From Enterovibrio sp. JCM 19048 (GTDB lineage: Bacteria; Pseudomonadota; Gammaproteobacteria; Enterobacterales; Vibrionaceae), in contig BAXE01000008.1 of NCBI GenBank assembly GCA_001310415.1, positions 115,371 to 179,370 on the forward strand: a DNA stretch of 64,000 nucleotides, given 5' to 3'. A model generated the notes under the pieces. That model was not told the DNA's origin. It ran no database searches and was given only the letters and a program-made list of their open reading frames with translations. The translations under genes were made by a program, and so were the position numbers. Positions 21,105 to 32,600 of this stretch are shown here, piece by piece. Numbering within the stretch: position 1 is the stretch's first letter; each line of letters begins with the position of its first letter.

Positions 21105-21596
21105 ATGAATTGGATTGATTACTTCATTATCGGCGTGATCGGCTTTTCTGCATTGATTAGCCTGGTTCGTGGATTTGTTAAAGAAGCCCTGTCTCTGGTG
21201 ATTTGGTTTGGTGCTTTTTTTGTTGCCAGCAACTTCTATCCGCAATTGGCGGCTTACTTTACTAACATTCACGATGAAATGTTTCGTAATGGTGCGGCGA
21301 TAGCGGCACTGTTTATAGCCACTTTAATAGTTGGCGCTGTGGTGAACTACGTGATTGGGCAACTGGTACAAAAAACCGGGCTTTCAGGGACTGACCGTGT
21401 TTTGGGTATCGTGTTCGGTGGCGTAAGGGGCGTGCTGATTGTTGCCGCCTTGCTGTTCTTTTTGGATGCATTCACCGGGTTTGCAAACTCTGTTGAGTGG
21501 AGACAATCACATTTGATCCCTAAGTTTGGGGTAGTGATTGAGTGGTTTTTCTCGTATTTGGAGCAGAGCTCCAGCTTTCTGCCCAAGGTGATCTGA
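21105..21596 (+). CDS. cvpA: Colicin V production family membrane protein CvpA
   Basis: A 163-residue inner-membrane protein with four helices (about 4-24, 30-49, 65-85, 101-122). CvpA is cotranscribed with purF in E. coli and is linked to envelope homeostasis and colicin V export; its molecular activity is unsettled. Start [10 protein letters not shown] is conserved. It lies downstream of the PurR box. Intact. Confidence 0.94.
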   Translation: MNWIDYFIIGVIGFSALISLVRGFVKEALSLVIWFGAFFVASNFYPQLAAYFTNIHDEMFRNGAAIAALFIATLIVGAVVNYVIGQLVQKTGLSGTDRVLGIVFGGVRGVLIVAALLFFLDAFTGFANSVEWRQSHLIPKFGVVIEWFFSYLEQSSSFLPKVI

Positions 21597-21676
21597 CGTC
21601 AAACCCCGCAGTAAGTAACACGCGGATGGCGTAAACAGTTCCCTGGCTCAATTTCGCGTTACAAGGAACAGCATAC

Positions 21677-23189
21677 ATGTGTGGGATTGTTGGAATCGTG
21701 GGTGAAACCCCGGTTAATCAGTCGATTTACGATGCGTTGACGGTACTTCAGCACCGCGGTCAGGATGCGGCAGGGATCGTTACCATTGATGACAATCGCT
21801 TTCGTTTGAGAAAAGCGAATGGCTTAGTCAAAGATGTTTTCCAACTTAAGCACATGCAGCGCTTGCAAGGAACCGTGGGGATAGGGCACGTGCGCTACCC
21901 CACAGCAGGAAGCTCAAGCGCATCGGAAGCGCAGCCATTCTATGTGAACTCGCCATATGGCATTACGCTGGCGCATAACGGTAACCTTACCAATGCCAAC
22001 CAGTTGCGCGAGTCCCTGTTCGCACAGGACCGTCGTCACCTCAATACAACGTCTGATTCAGAAGTTCTCTTAAACATTCTCGCCCACCAAATTGATAAAG
22101 CGTCAACCCATCCACTGACAGAAGATGATGTGTTCAATGCGGTACGTGCATTACACCAACAAGTGTCCGGTGCGTATGCAGTGGTAGCGATGATCATTGG
22201 TCATGGTTTGATTGCGTTCCGTGACCCGCACGGTATTCGTCCCTGTGTCTTGGTAAGCGTCAGGTGAATGGTCGTGATGAGTACATGGTGGCGTCTGAGT
22301 CTGTTGCACTGGATGCCGTTGGCTTTGATTTCCTGCGTGATATCGCACCGGGTGAAGCGGTTTACATTACGTTTGACGGTGAGCTGTTTACGCGCCAGTG
22401 CGCACTGGAGCCATCACTCTCGCCGTGTATTTTCGAGTTCGTTTATTTTGCCCGTCCAGATTCGTTTATCGACAAGATTTCCGTCTACGGTGCCCGTGTT
22501 AACATGGGTAAGAAGCTTGGCGCAAAAATCCGCCGCGAATGGGATGATCTCGATATCGATGTTGTGATCCCAATTCCTGAAACTTCCTGCGATGTGGCGC
22601 TGGAAATAGCGCAAGTGCTGGATAAGCCATACCGTCAGGGTTTTGTGAAAAACCGCTATGTCGGCCGTACCTTTATCATGCCTGGGCAGCAACTGCGACG
22701 TAAATCGGTGCGCCGTAAGCTCAATGCAATCCGCTCTGAGTTCAAAGACAAATCAGTTCTGCTGGTGGATGATTCCATTGTCCGTGGTACTACGTCTGAA
22801 CAGATCATTGAGATGGCACGTGAAGCGGGTGCGAAGCGCGTTTACATGGCGTCAGCGGCACCGGAAATCCGTTTCCCAAATGTGTATGGCATCGACATGC
22901 CAAGCGCAAACGAGCTGATTGCCCATGGCCGTGAAGTGGATGAGATTTGTAACATCATCGGCGCTGATGGCCTAATTTTCCAAGATCTGACAGATTTGGA
23001 AGAGGCTGTGCGTGAAGCCAACCCTGATATCCAGCAATTTGAAAGCTCGGTATTCAGCGGCCACTACGTCACCAAAGACATCAACCAAGCGTATCTGGAA
23101 TATCTGGAAAGCTGCGTAATGACGATGCCAAAACGGTGCGTGAGCAGCAGCAAGAGCTGGCAAACCTCGAGATATACAACGAGAGTTGA
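21677..23189 (+). CDS. purF: Amidophosphoribosyltransferase PurF (two frame breaks)
   Basis: PurF makes 5-phosphoribosylamine from PRPP and glutamine, the first step of purine synthesis. Cys2 of MCGIVGIVG is the glutaminase nucleophile after Met removal; [14 protein letters not shown] is the PRPP-binding loop. Missing bases near 22243 (one C in CGTCCCTGTG, restoring RPLCLGKRQ) and near 23111 (GAAAGCTGCG, expected GAAAGCCTGCG) divert the frame; the true end is ANLEIYNES at 23189. Restored length is 504 residues, against 505 in E. coli. A terminator follows. Confidence 0.94.
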
Positions 23190-23205
23190 TAATCAGCATA
23201 TAGAC

Positions 23206-23235
23206 AAAACGCGGCCTTTAAGCCGCGTTTTTTTG
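23206..23235. terminator. Terminator between purF and the Yip1-family gene
   Basis: AAAACGCGGC (23206-23215) pairs with GCCGCGTTTT (23222-23231) around CTTTAA, followed by TTTG. It is placed between convergent genes. Confidence 0.88.
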
Positions 23236-23253
23236 TTTCCAATAATCAATAAT

Positions 23254-23853
23254 TTAATGCATAAACATAGGGCCAAAACCCACGTTCCACATAATGACAG
23301 TGCTTGCCAGAATGGCGACGAGCAATACCAGTCCACAGGTCACAACAGAGCTGGCGTAAATAAAGCCTTGTTCTTCGGGAATATGCATCAGAATAGGCAC
23401 GCCGGTATACAGCAGGTAGACTGAATAAGCGATGCCAAGAAGCCCCACGATCATGACAAACCAGACGGTTGGATATAATGCCGCTAAACCCACCATAAAT
23501 ATGGGGGTGGCGGTATATGCAGCCAGTTCCAATGCTTGTGTGTATGTGGGGGAAGAACCAAACGTCTTACTCATCCACAATGTGAGGTAGGCCAGTGCCA
23601 TCACACCGGTGATAAGCGCGAAATACATCGCACCAGCAATGATGAGCGCGCTTTGTTGCGTGAGGAAAATAGGTTCTCCGACGCCGATTTGCCACCCAAT
23701 GTGCACACTGGAGTAGTACGCACAAATTGGAGGAATGAGCGCCATCAATGCTGCATGTCCCAAACTATTCGCCGTGCCTTCATGGCGGTCGTCGATGTTT
23801 TTCCATTCTTCTTTGGGATGCGTATACAGGCCTAGCAAATGTCCCAGAATCAT
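23254..23853 (-). CDS. Yip1 family membrane protein (YohC-like)
   Basis: A 199-residue protein with five predicted membrane helices and the N-terminal signature of the Yip1/YohC family ([12 protein letters not shown]). Function in bacteria is unknown. Start at 23853 ([10 protein letters not shown]) is chosen because AAGGGG sits 6 bases upstream; a start five codons earlier would bury that site. Convergent with purF. Intact. Confidence 0.8.
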   Translation of the reverse strand: MILGHLLGLYTHPKEEWKNIDDRHEGTANSLGHAALMALIPPICAYYSSVHIGWQIGVGEPIFLTQQSALIIAGAMYFALITGVMALAYLTLWMSKTFGSSPTYTQALELAAYTATPIFMVGLAALYPTVWFVMIVGLLGIAYSVYLLYTGVPILMHIPEEQGFIYASSVVTCGLVLLVAILASTVIMWNVGFGPMFMH

Positions 23854-24011
23854 AATTACCCCTTCCATCGCAAAAACCAGTACAGATCGTCGTAACGATA
23901 CTGTTTAGTGTTTCGTTACATATTTATAACATTTAGCTCAGTGGGTGAGCTTGGCAAGTTTTCACGGAGAAATGGTAGGGGGATTTAAATGTGCTTATCG
24001 AAAATGTGACA

Positions 24012-24096
24012 TATAGCCAAACAACTTGAAGGTGTTGCCTTCGGCTGTAAAAACTGCGCGAAGTTTTATCCAGCACCTTCAGGTTGATTGAGTATA
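24012..24096. repeat. Short inverted-repeat element of the same family as 16795-17084
   Basis: Arms at 24012-24034 and 24074-24096 (cores CAACTTGAAGGTG and CACCTTCAGGTTG) are inverted copies differing at a few positions. Inside is a smaller hairpin (TAAAACT-type arms) with a GCGCGA loop. It lies 11 bases after the lysR-family stop codon and may also end that transcript. Confidence 0.7.
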
Positions 24097-24106
24097 AAAG
24101 AGGATC

Positions 24107-24996
24107 TCACCCTTCGTTGAGTTCTGATTTGAAGTAATTCAGAGAAAACTCAATAAATGCACGCAGCTTCGCTGGATGGTTGGTTTTATCGTGATACATC
24201 AGATAGATATCACGAGGTGGTGTTGTCCAGTCTGGGAGTAATTGCACCAGTTCGCCGGCCTCAATATCTTTTTGAACCAGCACATCGGGATAAGGGCAAT
24301 ACCCAAACCATCTTTTGCAGCGGCGCGGACGACGCGAAGTTCAGAGGCTTCAAACCTACCTTGCTGAGTGATGCTGAACTGCTGGCCATTTTTATTGGAA
24401 AGCCGCCATCTCATCAATGGCCATCCCTTCAATAAATGGTGTTTCGACAGCTCACTGGCATCCAGAAGAGGAGCCTGTCCCGCAAGATATTCTGGGCTTG
24501 CAACAAGTATGTCTTTTACCGAGCGCAGTTTGCGCGCAATCATCGACGAGTCGCGTTGTGGTCCAATTCGGATCAAAGCATGGCGATCCTCATTCTGCGT
24601 CGCAGACGTGTCGCTGAACAAGCTCAGATCCAGTTTGATTTCAGGATAAGCGGTCAAAAATGCCGTAAACATGGGTTGTAGCATTTTCATCGCGATGTTT
24701 GATGGTGCACTGACTTTCAGCGTACCTGCGGTTCCTTGGCAACATTCGGACAGGTTATCGGTCTCAGCGATCAGTTGCTCCAGCAATGGTGCACAACGTT
24801 CGTAAAACTCCTGGCCTGTTTCCGTCAAAGACAGCTTTCTTGCGTCACGATGAAGGAGCTTGATTTTCAGATCTTCTTCTAAAGCCTGAATTCGGCGTGT
24901 GAGCGTAGCTACGGGAATGCCCGTCTTCTTTGATGCCAAAGTGTAACTGCCATTTTCTACGATATGGCGAAAGAGATTTAAATCATCAAGTTTCAT
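24107..24996 (-). CDS. LysR-family transcriptional regulator (one frame break)
   Basis: The N-terminal winged helix (MKLDDLNLFRHIVENGSYTL, then ALEEDLKIKLLHRDARKLSLTETG) and the LysR substrate-binding domain are clear. It belongs to the group annotated as AaeR/DsdC-type single-protein regulators; the effector cannot be told. One C is missing near 24288 (CTTATCCCGATG, expected CTTATCCCCGATG); the restored end reads through LMYHDKTNHPAKLRAFIEF to a TGA at 24107-24109, 296 residues, the usual LysR length. It is divergent from rssB across 293 bases, in which no operator is recognised. Confidence 0.85.
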
Positions 24997-25289
24997 GTGG
25001 TTTCAAGGGTTTGCGATTGGCTTCACCAAAAGGCGCTCATTTTACTATTTCAAATTAACAAGCGCTTCATTTCGTTGTCTCATATCAATAAGAAAGTTGT
25101 TGTGAGCCAAAGTGGCAAAGAAAACGCAGAAAAAGTTTAACTTTTTTCTTTTCTTTATACATTGGGTTAAGCGCTCGCTGTCGGTTTGTTGGTAATTTGT
25201 CTCGAACGTGAAGCGGATTTCAATCTATCCTAAATGAATAAACGTGACGATAACCGACGCTGACCCCAGAGCAATCAGGAGTACAGACA

Positions 25290-26343
25290 GTGTTAGATGG
25301 AAAAGAAGTTCTCATTGTTGAAGACGACCCGATATTCATCCGGATTATTGGCAGTTTCTTACGTAAAGAAGGATGTCTCGTCAGAGAGGCTGAAAATGGT
25401 CTTGATGGACTGAAAGCGCTTCGTGAAGGCATTCCAGACCTTCTCATCAGTGACCTGTCTATGCCGATAATGAACGGACTTGAATTCGTGGAAGAAGTCA
25501 GCCTGGAATACCCCATGCTTCCAGTGATCGTTATTTCCGGCACGGGTGGTATGTCTGAGGTCGCCCAGTCACTGCGCTATGGCGTAAAAGATTTTTTGAT
25601 CAAGCCGATCGAAGACATCATGGCGGTGAAGTCTTCTATCCTCTCGGTGTTGGAAGAAGCCGAAAACGGCGTCAACTCCGAAGCGGACTTTTCCCAGCAA
25701 TGGTTCAAAGTCTCCCAAAACAGCGATCAGCCGTTTACTGAAGAGCTAAAATGGCACTTGGACGATCTGCTGGATAATCCTGGCAATGCGCGAGACCTAT
25801 TGATGGGGTTAATGCCGGCGCAGGACTCCCAACAGGGCGACTGGCGTCTTTCCTATCATTCGCTGCAATCTGCAGACTCAAGCCCGATAGTGCTCGACTA
25901 CATGTGGATGATGGACGGTAAGATGGCGTTCTACATGGTCGATAGTGCATCGGCAGGAAAAAACGGGACAGCCACCACGCTGATGATCCGTGCGTTTTTC
26001 AATGAATACCTGCGTTCCAATGAAGCCGACGAGCGTGGCTTCATCCATTTGGTGCATCAAATAGAACACGCCATCAAACGTTCGACCTATGCCAGCCCAA
26101 TCCGAGCCATGTTCGGTATCTTGAACGCGGCAGATTGCCAACTGGATGTGTTGTCGGCGGGTTTGAATGCTGTCGTAGACAACTCGGGCAATGCATCATA
26201 GTGAAGAACAACCATTTGTTGGGGTAGATGCGGCATCGACCCACTTTCAGACTATTGACCTGTCAGACGGCGGGGTACGTGTTTCACTCAGCGAGATAGG
26301 ACTTACCAGTTTTAGTTTGGATATACAGAGACTTAGCGCTTAA
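25290..26343 (+). CDS. rssB: Response regulator RssB (one frame break)
   Basis: RssB delivers the stationary-phase sigma factor RpoS to ClpXP. The receiver domain has Glu11-Asp12, phospho-acceptor Asp55 (LLISDLSMP), VISGTGG and Lys in FLIKPIED. The C-terminal PP2C-like domain aligns by eye with E. coli RssB, ending in LSAGLNAVVDN and then, one frame over, HHSEEQPFVGVDA through DIQRLSA. The break is near 26189 and is either +1 or -2. Length about 350 residues, against 337 in E. coli. Start is GTG at 25290, after CAGGAG. Confidence 0.82.
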
Positions 26344-26559
26344 TTTTGAATTTCCCTCCTAGGTGCTGATGTATAGGCACCCTTTCAACCTTCAATTCTT
26401 TTTCAGAAAATCAACATCTAGATTTCAAATTATGAACTAGTGCAGACTATTCGCTCAGTGAAAGGCTGTGCGCTTGCTGCGCAAAGACCCGCCGAATATA
26501 CTTTCGAGTAGCATCGCAAAGACGATGTAAGTAATTGGCTAGATAGAAAATCGACGAGT

Positions 26560-27063
26560 ATGCAAATGAATTCATGGTACCTGCTTTATTGTAAGCGCAG
26601 TGAGCAACAGCGTGCGGAGCAGCACCTAAAAAGGCAAGGCGTCGAGTGTTACTACCCTCAAGTTACGGTAGAGAAGATTCGTCGAGGTAAACGTTCTTCT
26701 GAACTAGAACCGCTCTTTCCAAACTATATTTTTGCTTCTTTTGATCCTGAAAAAATCTCATTTACGACCGTACGGTCTACGCGCGGTGTTATGGACTTTG
26801 TTCGACAGGGGGGCAAACCTTCAATCGCGCCTACCGATCTAATTATCAACCTCATGGCGCATGAAGATAATGATTTTCAGAGAGCGGCTCTGAGTGATGT
26901 GTTGGTACCGGGAGATGTCGTTGAAGTAGTGCATGGGCAATTTGAAGGTACTGAAGCAATCTACAAAGAACCTGACGGAGAAAAAAGAGCCATCTTACTG
27001 ATCAACCTGATCAACAGACAGGTTGAAGTGTCGACTGACTATAGTGCTCTAAAACGTAAGTAA
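26560..27063 (+). CDS. rfaH: Transcription antiterminator RfaH
   Basis: RfaH is a NusG paralogue that binds RNA polymerase paused at ops sites, then suppresses Rho and couples ribosomes to long operons for LPS, capsule and similar products. The 167-residue product has WYLLYCKRSEQQRAEQHLKRQ, the PLFPNYIFASFDP signature and the C-terminal KOW-like part (VLVPGDVVEVVHGQFEGTEA). It stands directly upstream of the polysaccharide operon, with an ops element 56 bases after its stop. Intact. Confidence 0.93.
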   Translation: MQMNSWYLLYCKRSEQQRAEQHLKRQGVECYYPQVTVEKIRRGKRSSELEPLFPNYIFASFDPEKISFTTVRSTRGVMDFVRQGGKPSIAPTDLIINLMAHEDNDFQRAALSDVLVPGDVVEVVHGQFEGTEAIYKEPDGEKRAILLINLINRQVEVSTDYSALKRK

Positions 27064-27100
27064 CGAGGATGTTATTTACGACGGGGTTGGTGTGCGTACT

Positions 27101-27129
27101 TTGGAAACGATATCCAAGGGCGGTAGCGT
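27101..27129 (+). promoter_or_regulatory. ops element (RfaH loading site) upstream of the sugar operon
   Basis: GGCGGTAGCGT at 27119-27129 is the E. coli ops core, with one extra upstream G. The 29-base block 27101-27129 matches 61925-61953 upstream of wza at 26 positions. It lies in the 188-base leader between rfaH and wbpA, which has no other gene. Confidence 0.92.
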
Positions 27130-27251
27130 CAAATTTCGTGATGGATCAGATCAATTTTTAGAAGTTTGTGATGTGCTAGCATTGCAAGTTACAAGCTTGA
27201 AAGGCAGATGAAAAATATCTAAATGTTCAAAGTTTAAAAGTTGAGAATGGA

Positions 27252-28531
27252 ATGGAAAAATCCTTGGATAGGCTAAACATCGGAATAATTGGATTAGGCT
27301 ACGTAGGTTTACCTTTAGCTGTCGAATTTGGAAAAAAATACCCAACAGTGGGTTTTGATATCAACCAGGGGAGGGTTGCAGAGCTCCGAGAAGGCAAGGA
27401 TAGTACTTTAGAGTGCTCTGGCGAAGAGTTAGCATCCGCAACAAAATTAAACTACACATCTAATTTAGAAGATATCAAGGAATGTAACTTCTATATCGTC
27501 ACAGTCCCTACCCCTATCACTGACGATAACGTCCCTGATTTAAAACCTCTAAAAAAAGCTTCAGAAGCAGTAGCAAAAGTGATTAGTACCGGTGATATCG
27601 TTGTATTCGAGTCGACTGTCTATCCTGGTGCTACAGAAGAAGTTTGCTTACCTATTATCGAAAACATGTCTGGATTGACGTTCAATCGAGATTTTTTGCC
27701 GGTTACAGTCCAGAGCGGATCAATCCCGGCGATAAGATCAACCGTCTCACCACGATAGTTAAGATCACCTCTGGCTCAAATGGTGAAATCGCAGATTTTG
27801 TTGATAGAGTCTATTCATCAATAGTCACTGCAGGCACGCATAAGGCTACGTCGATTAAAGTCGCTGAAGCTGCCAAAGTCATCGAAAATACGCAGCGCGA
27901 TCTAAACATCGCGATAATCAATGAGTTTGCAAAAATCTTCAACAAGCTCGACATAGACACGGAAGAAGTTCTGAAAGCCGCCGGAACCAAATGGAATTTC
28001 CTGCACTTCAAACCCGGTCTTGTTGGGGGGCACTGTATATCGGTAGACCCATACTATCTTACGCACAAGGCGAAAGAGGTTGGATACTTCCCAGAAGTTA
28101 TTCTTGCGGGACGTAGAATCAATGACGGTATGGGCATGTATGTTGCCACCCAAATGGTGAAAAAGTTAGCGAGCCAGAAAATTCACATTGATGAAGCGAA
28201 AGTTTTGGTGATGGGCTTTACCTTTAAAGGTGACTGTCCAGATGTGCGAAACACGAAGATTATTGATGTCATCAAAGAACTGAAAAGCTTCAATATCAAC
28301 GTCGACGTATATGACTCATGGGCCGATCCAATAGAAGTTCATCAGGAATATGGTGTTGAGCTGGTGCGTGAATTCAAACATGGCTTCTATGACGGGATAA
28401 TCCTTGCTGTCGATCACAATGAATTCAAAGAAATGGGATTAGACAACATCAGGTTATTAGCCAAGCCAAACCATGTTGTATACGACGTTAAATATGTATT
28501 CGGTACAGGTGACGCTGATTTGCGTCTGTGA
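27252..28531 (+). CDS. wbpA: UDP-N-acetylglucosamine 6-dehydrogenase, TviB/WbpA family (one frame break)
   Basis: It oxidises UDP-GlcNAc at C6 to the uronic acid with two NAD. NAD-binding [20 protein letters not shown] lies at the N-terminus; the catalytic cysteine is in [29 protein letters not shown] is typical of the TviB/WbpA branch. A run of six T near 27694 should be seven, restoring [17 protein letters not shown]. Restored length is 426 residues. It is the first gene after ops and starts the pathway continued by wbpB, wbpD and wbpE. Confidence 0.9.
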
Positions 28532-29489
<958 letters not shown>

Positions 29490-29493
29490 TAGA

Positions 29494-29517
29494 AAAAGGG
29501 CACCTCGGTGCTCTTTT
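29494..29517 (+). terminator. Terminator-like hairpin inside the operon, between wbpB and wbpD
   Basis: AAAAGGGCACC (29494-29504) pairs with GGTGCTCTTTT (29507-29517; one G-U) with a two-base loop and terminal T run. In an ops-led operon, RfaH-modified polymerase would be expected to read through it. Confidence 0.65.
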
Positions 29518-29529
29518 CGATTGGAAGCA

Positions 29530-30113
29530 ATGATGAATTATTTTGCGCATGAAACAGCATTATAGATGAAGGCACTTCTATTGGCGATGGGTCCAGAGTG
29601 TGGCATTGGGCTCATGTTTGCGCTGGCGCCAAAATTGGTTCGGGCGTATCCCTAGGACAAAACGTATTTGTCGGAAACAAAGTTGTTATAGGCAACAACG
29701 TGAAAATACAAAACAACGTTTCTGTTTATGACAATGTGGTGCTGGAAAATGATGTCTTTTGTGGCCCAAGTATGGTCTTCACAAATGTATACAATCCTCG
29801 CTCTTTTATTGAAAGAAAAGATGAATACCTAACAACTACCGTTAGACAGGGTGCAACACTGGGTGCCAATTGCACAATAGTGTGCGGTATTGAAATTGGT
29901 GAATTTGCGTTAATTGGAGCGGGTGCCGTTGTTAATAAGGACGTCAAACCATTTGCATTGATGGTAGGTGTTCCAGCGAAGCAAATTGGCTGGATGAGTA
30001 AGTATGGGGAACAAATTGACTTACCTTTGTCAGGAACAGGCACCGCAATCTGTCAGCACACGGGTGAAAAATATGTGCTTAACGGTGAGTTTATTTCATT
30101 AGTTTTAGAGTGA
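29530..30113 (+). CDS. wbpD: UDP-amino-sugar N-acetyltransferase, WbpD family (one frame break)
   Basis: A left-handed beta-helix acetyltransferase that acetylates the 3-amino group made by Wbp[21 protein letters not shown] and [20 protein letters not shown] are the WbpD signature hexapeptides. One base is missing near 29552 (GAAACAGCATT), so the first ten codons run to a TAG. Restored length is 194 residues. GGAAG precedes the ATG pair at 29530/29533. It overlaps wbpE. Confidence 0.87.
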
Positions 30114-31183
30114 AAATAATGCATTTCATAGACTTAGAATCTCAGTACAAGCACCTGAAAACCAAGATAGATAAGCGCATTCAAGGTGTATTGAATCATG
30201 GCCATTATATTATGGGGCCGGAGGTCAGGGAGTTGGAGCATGCGTTAGCGGAGTATGTTGGTGTCAAGCACGCAATTACATGTGCAAATGGTACTGATGC
30301 ACTCCAACTAGCATTAATGGCTCTTGAAATTGGTGAAGGAGATGCCGTTTTCTGTCCGACCTTTACATTCTTCGCGACCGCTGAAGTCATAGCATATGCT
30401 AATGCAACGCCAGTATTTGTAGACTCTGATGAACGCACTTTCAATATATGCCCTAAAAATCTGGAAGAACAGATTACCAAGGTGATTGAAAAAGGAGCGT
30501 TGAAACCAAAAGCGATCATCGCTGTAGATCTCTTTGGCCTACCAGCTAATTATGTTGAGTTAGAAAAATTAGCTGCAAAATATGATTTATATCTTATCGA
30601 AGATGCTGCCCAGGGATTCGGTGGTGCTATCAATGGTAAAAAAGCAGGTGGTTTTGGAGATATTGCGACAACCAGCTTTTTCCCAGCAAAACCGCTAGGA
30701 TGTTACGGCGATGGTGGGGCAGTATTCACTAATGATGACAAACTGGCCGCTTTGATTGAGTCGTATCGTGTACACGGCAAGGGATCAGATAAGTATGATA
30801 ATGTCCGTATAGGTCTAAACAGTAGACTTGATACGATTCAAGCTGCGATTCTTCTTGAGAAGCTCGCGGAGTTTCAACAGAGTTGGAAAACCGAAACAGA
30901 GCTGCAAAAAACTACAATGACACTTTGTCCGATATATTTGTTACGCCTTATATACCTGATGGTTACTACAGTTCTTGGGCTCAATACACACTAATTAGTG
31001 AAGACAGAGACAAAGCGATTGAGCAGTATGCTTCTGAGGGGATACCCACAATGGTGTACTACAGAACATGCATGCATATGCAGACCGCGTTCAAATATCT
31101 AGGCTATAAAGAAGGTGACTTCCCAAATAGCTGAAAAACACGCAAAACAAGTGTTCAGTCTACCAATGCATGGGTATCTATAG
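30110..31183 (+). CDS. wbpE: PLP-dependent UDP-3-keto-uronate aminotransferase, WbpE family (two frame breaks)
   Basis: A DegT/DnrJ aminotransferase that places the 3-amino group using glutamate and [31 protein letters not shown] and the PLP lysine in [16 protein letters not shown] are visible. One base is missing near 30882 (restoring [14 protein letters not shown]) and one A is extra near 31127 (CCCAAATAG, expected CCCAATAG), after which the family end SLPMHGYL follows. Restored length is 357 residues. Start is GTG at 30110 or ATG at 30119. Confidence 0.87.
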
Positions 31184-31190
31184 ATAAAAA

Positions 31191-32600
31191 ATGAATGACA
31201 TAAAAAGGAAGTTAAAGTCTTTCATTGTTATCACTATGGGGCGTGTAATCCGCATGTCCCCGTTTTTCGTTAATCTTGGAGTAGCAGCCAAAATAGAAAT
31301 TCTTTCTATTATTTTTAATGAAAACACCGGTGGTAACGACAGGCTACATGATCTGAATACTTACAAGCTAGTAGGTAAAAGCTATAGAAAAGTTCTCAAC
31401 GGACTGGACAAATCTAGATTGGGTCGCCATTTAGCTAAAAAAGCTAATCAAACAGCGAAGAGAAGATTAAAAAACAGAGCTTCAAACAATAAAGTACTCT
31501 TCGCAACAAGAAGTTGGCACTTTATTGAACCAGTCTATAATGAACTCAAGGAAAAAGGCATCGAGTGTGCGAAATATGATATCAATGAATTCGATAAGCT
31601 TTTTTTGAAAAGAATAAGATAAAAAGTAAAGCTAGGTATCATCGAGAAAAAGCACTAAAAAATCTTGCCGTTTCTTTCAGAAAGAAGCAGGAATTTAATC
31701 GCGAAAACAGACAGTATACTTCAACTGAATTTAAAGAACTCTATGATAGCTCCAGTGTGATATTTGTTGACTGGCTCAATCATAATACCAACTGGGTATT
31801 GGAGAATAGCAGTTCGGATAAAAAATTATTGTAAGAATTCACTCCTATGAAGTGTTATCATTTTTTCCTGCCACTATCAATTTCGGGCGAATAGACGGCT
31901 TGATATTCATTTCCCACGGCATTAGGGATATGTTTTTTGAAATGTGGGGCTGGCTGGTTCCCGATACCATTCACACGGAAGTTATCGATAATATCCGTTG
32001 CAAAAAGCGTGTCCGTCCAAACACCGACTACTTGGGTCATGAACGGAAGAAAACCATTGGGATGATGCAATATGCATTGCCTGTTAAAGATTTTAGATTT
32101 GCAATAGAAGTTTTTAAACGTGTTTATCAAAAAGACAATGAATTCAGACTATTGCTATGTGGCCAAACACTTGAAGAGATAAAGTCAGAAGAAAACTCAG
32201 CGTTGATTGAAGAAATAAAAACGCTGCCTGACGGTGTTGTTCAAGAGTTAGGCTATATCACGGATGTTGATTCCTTCTTCAAAAAAGTCGGTTTTATGCT
32301 GTCAACCAGCGAAAGAGAAGGCTCTCATGAGTCGATCATTGAAGGAATGGCATATGGCTGTGTTCCCGTGATAAGAAATTGGCCGCTACTCGCGCCTTTT
32401 GACGGCGCAAAGCGCGCATTTCCGATGTGCACGATAATTGAGACAACGGATGAAGCGGCAGAACAGATTTTAGGTACAGTAGATTCTTATTGTGAGATTA
32501 GTAAGAAATATCAAACGGAATCTGATGTTTTTACAGTGAAGACATACCTAATAAATACTTGGAATTTATAGAAAGAGTCAGGAATGATGAGCGCACCTAA
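31191..32600 (+). CDS. Glycosyltransferase family 4-type protein (three frame breaks)
   Basis: About 470 residues after restoring bases near 31605, 31828 and 32536. The N-terminal part is basic with FATRSWHFIEPVYNELKEKG; the C-terminal part has the GT-B pattern MLSTSEREGSHESIIEGMAYGCVPVI, where a Glu-rich loop contacts the sugar nucleotide. Donor and acceptor are unknown. The restored C-terminus overlaps the next gene by 17 bases. Low G+C and many A-rich codons match its neighbours, not the core genome. Confidence 0.72.
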
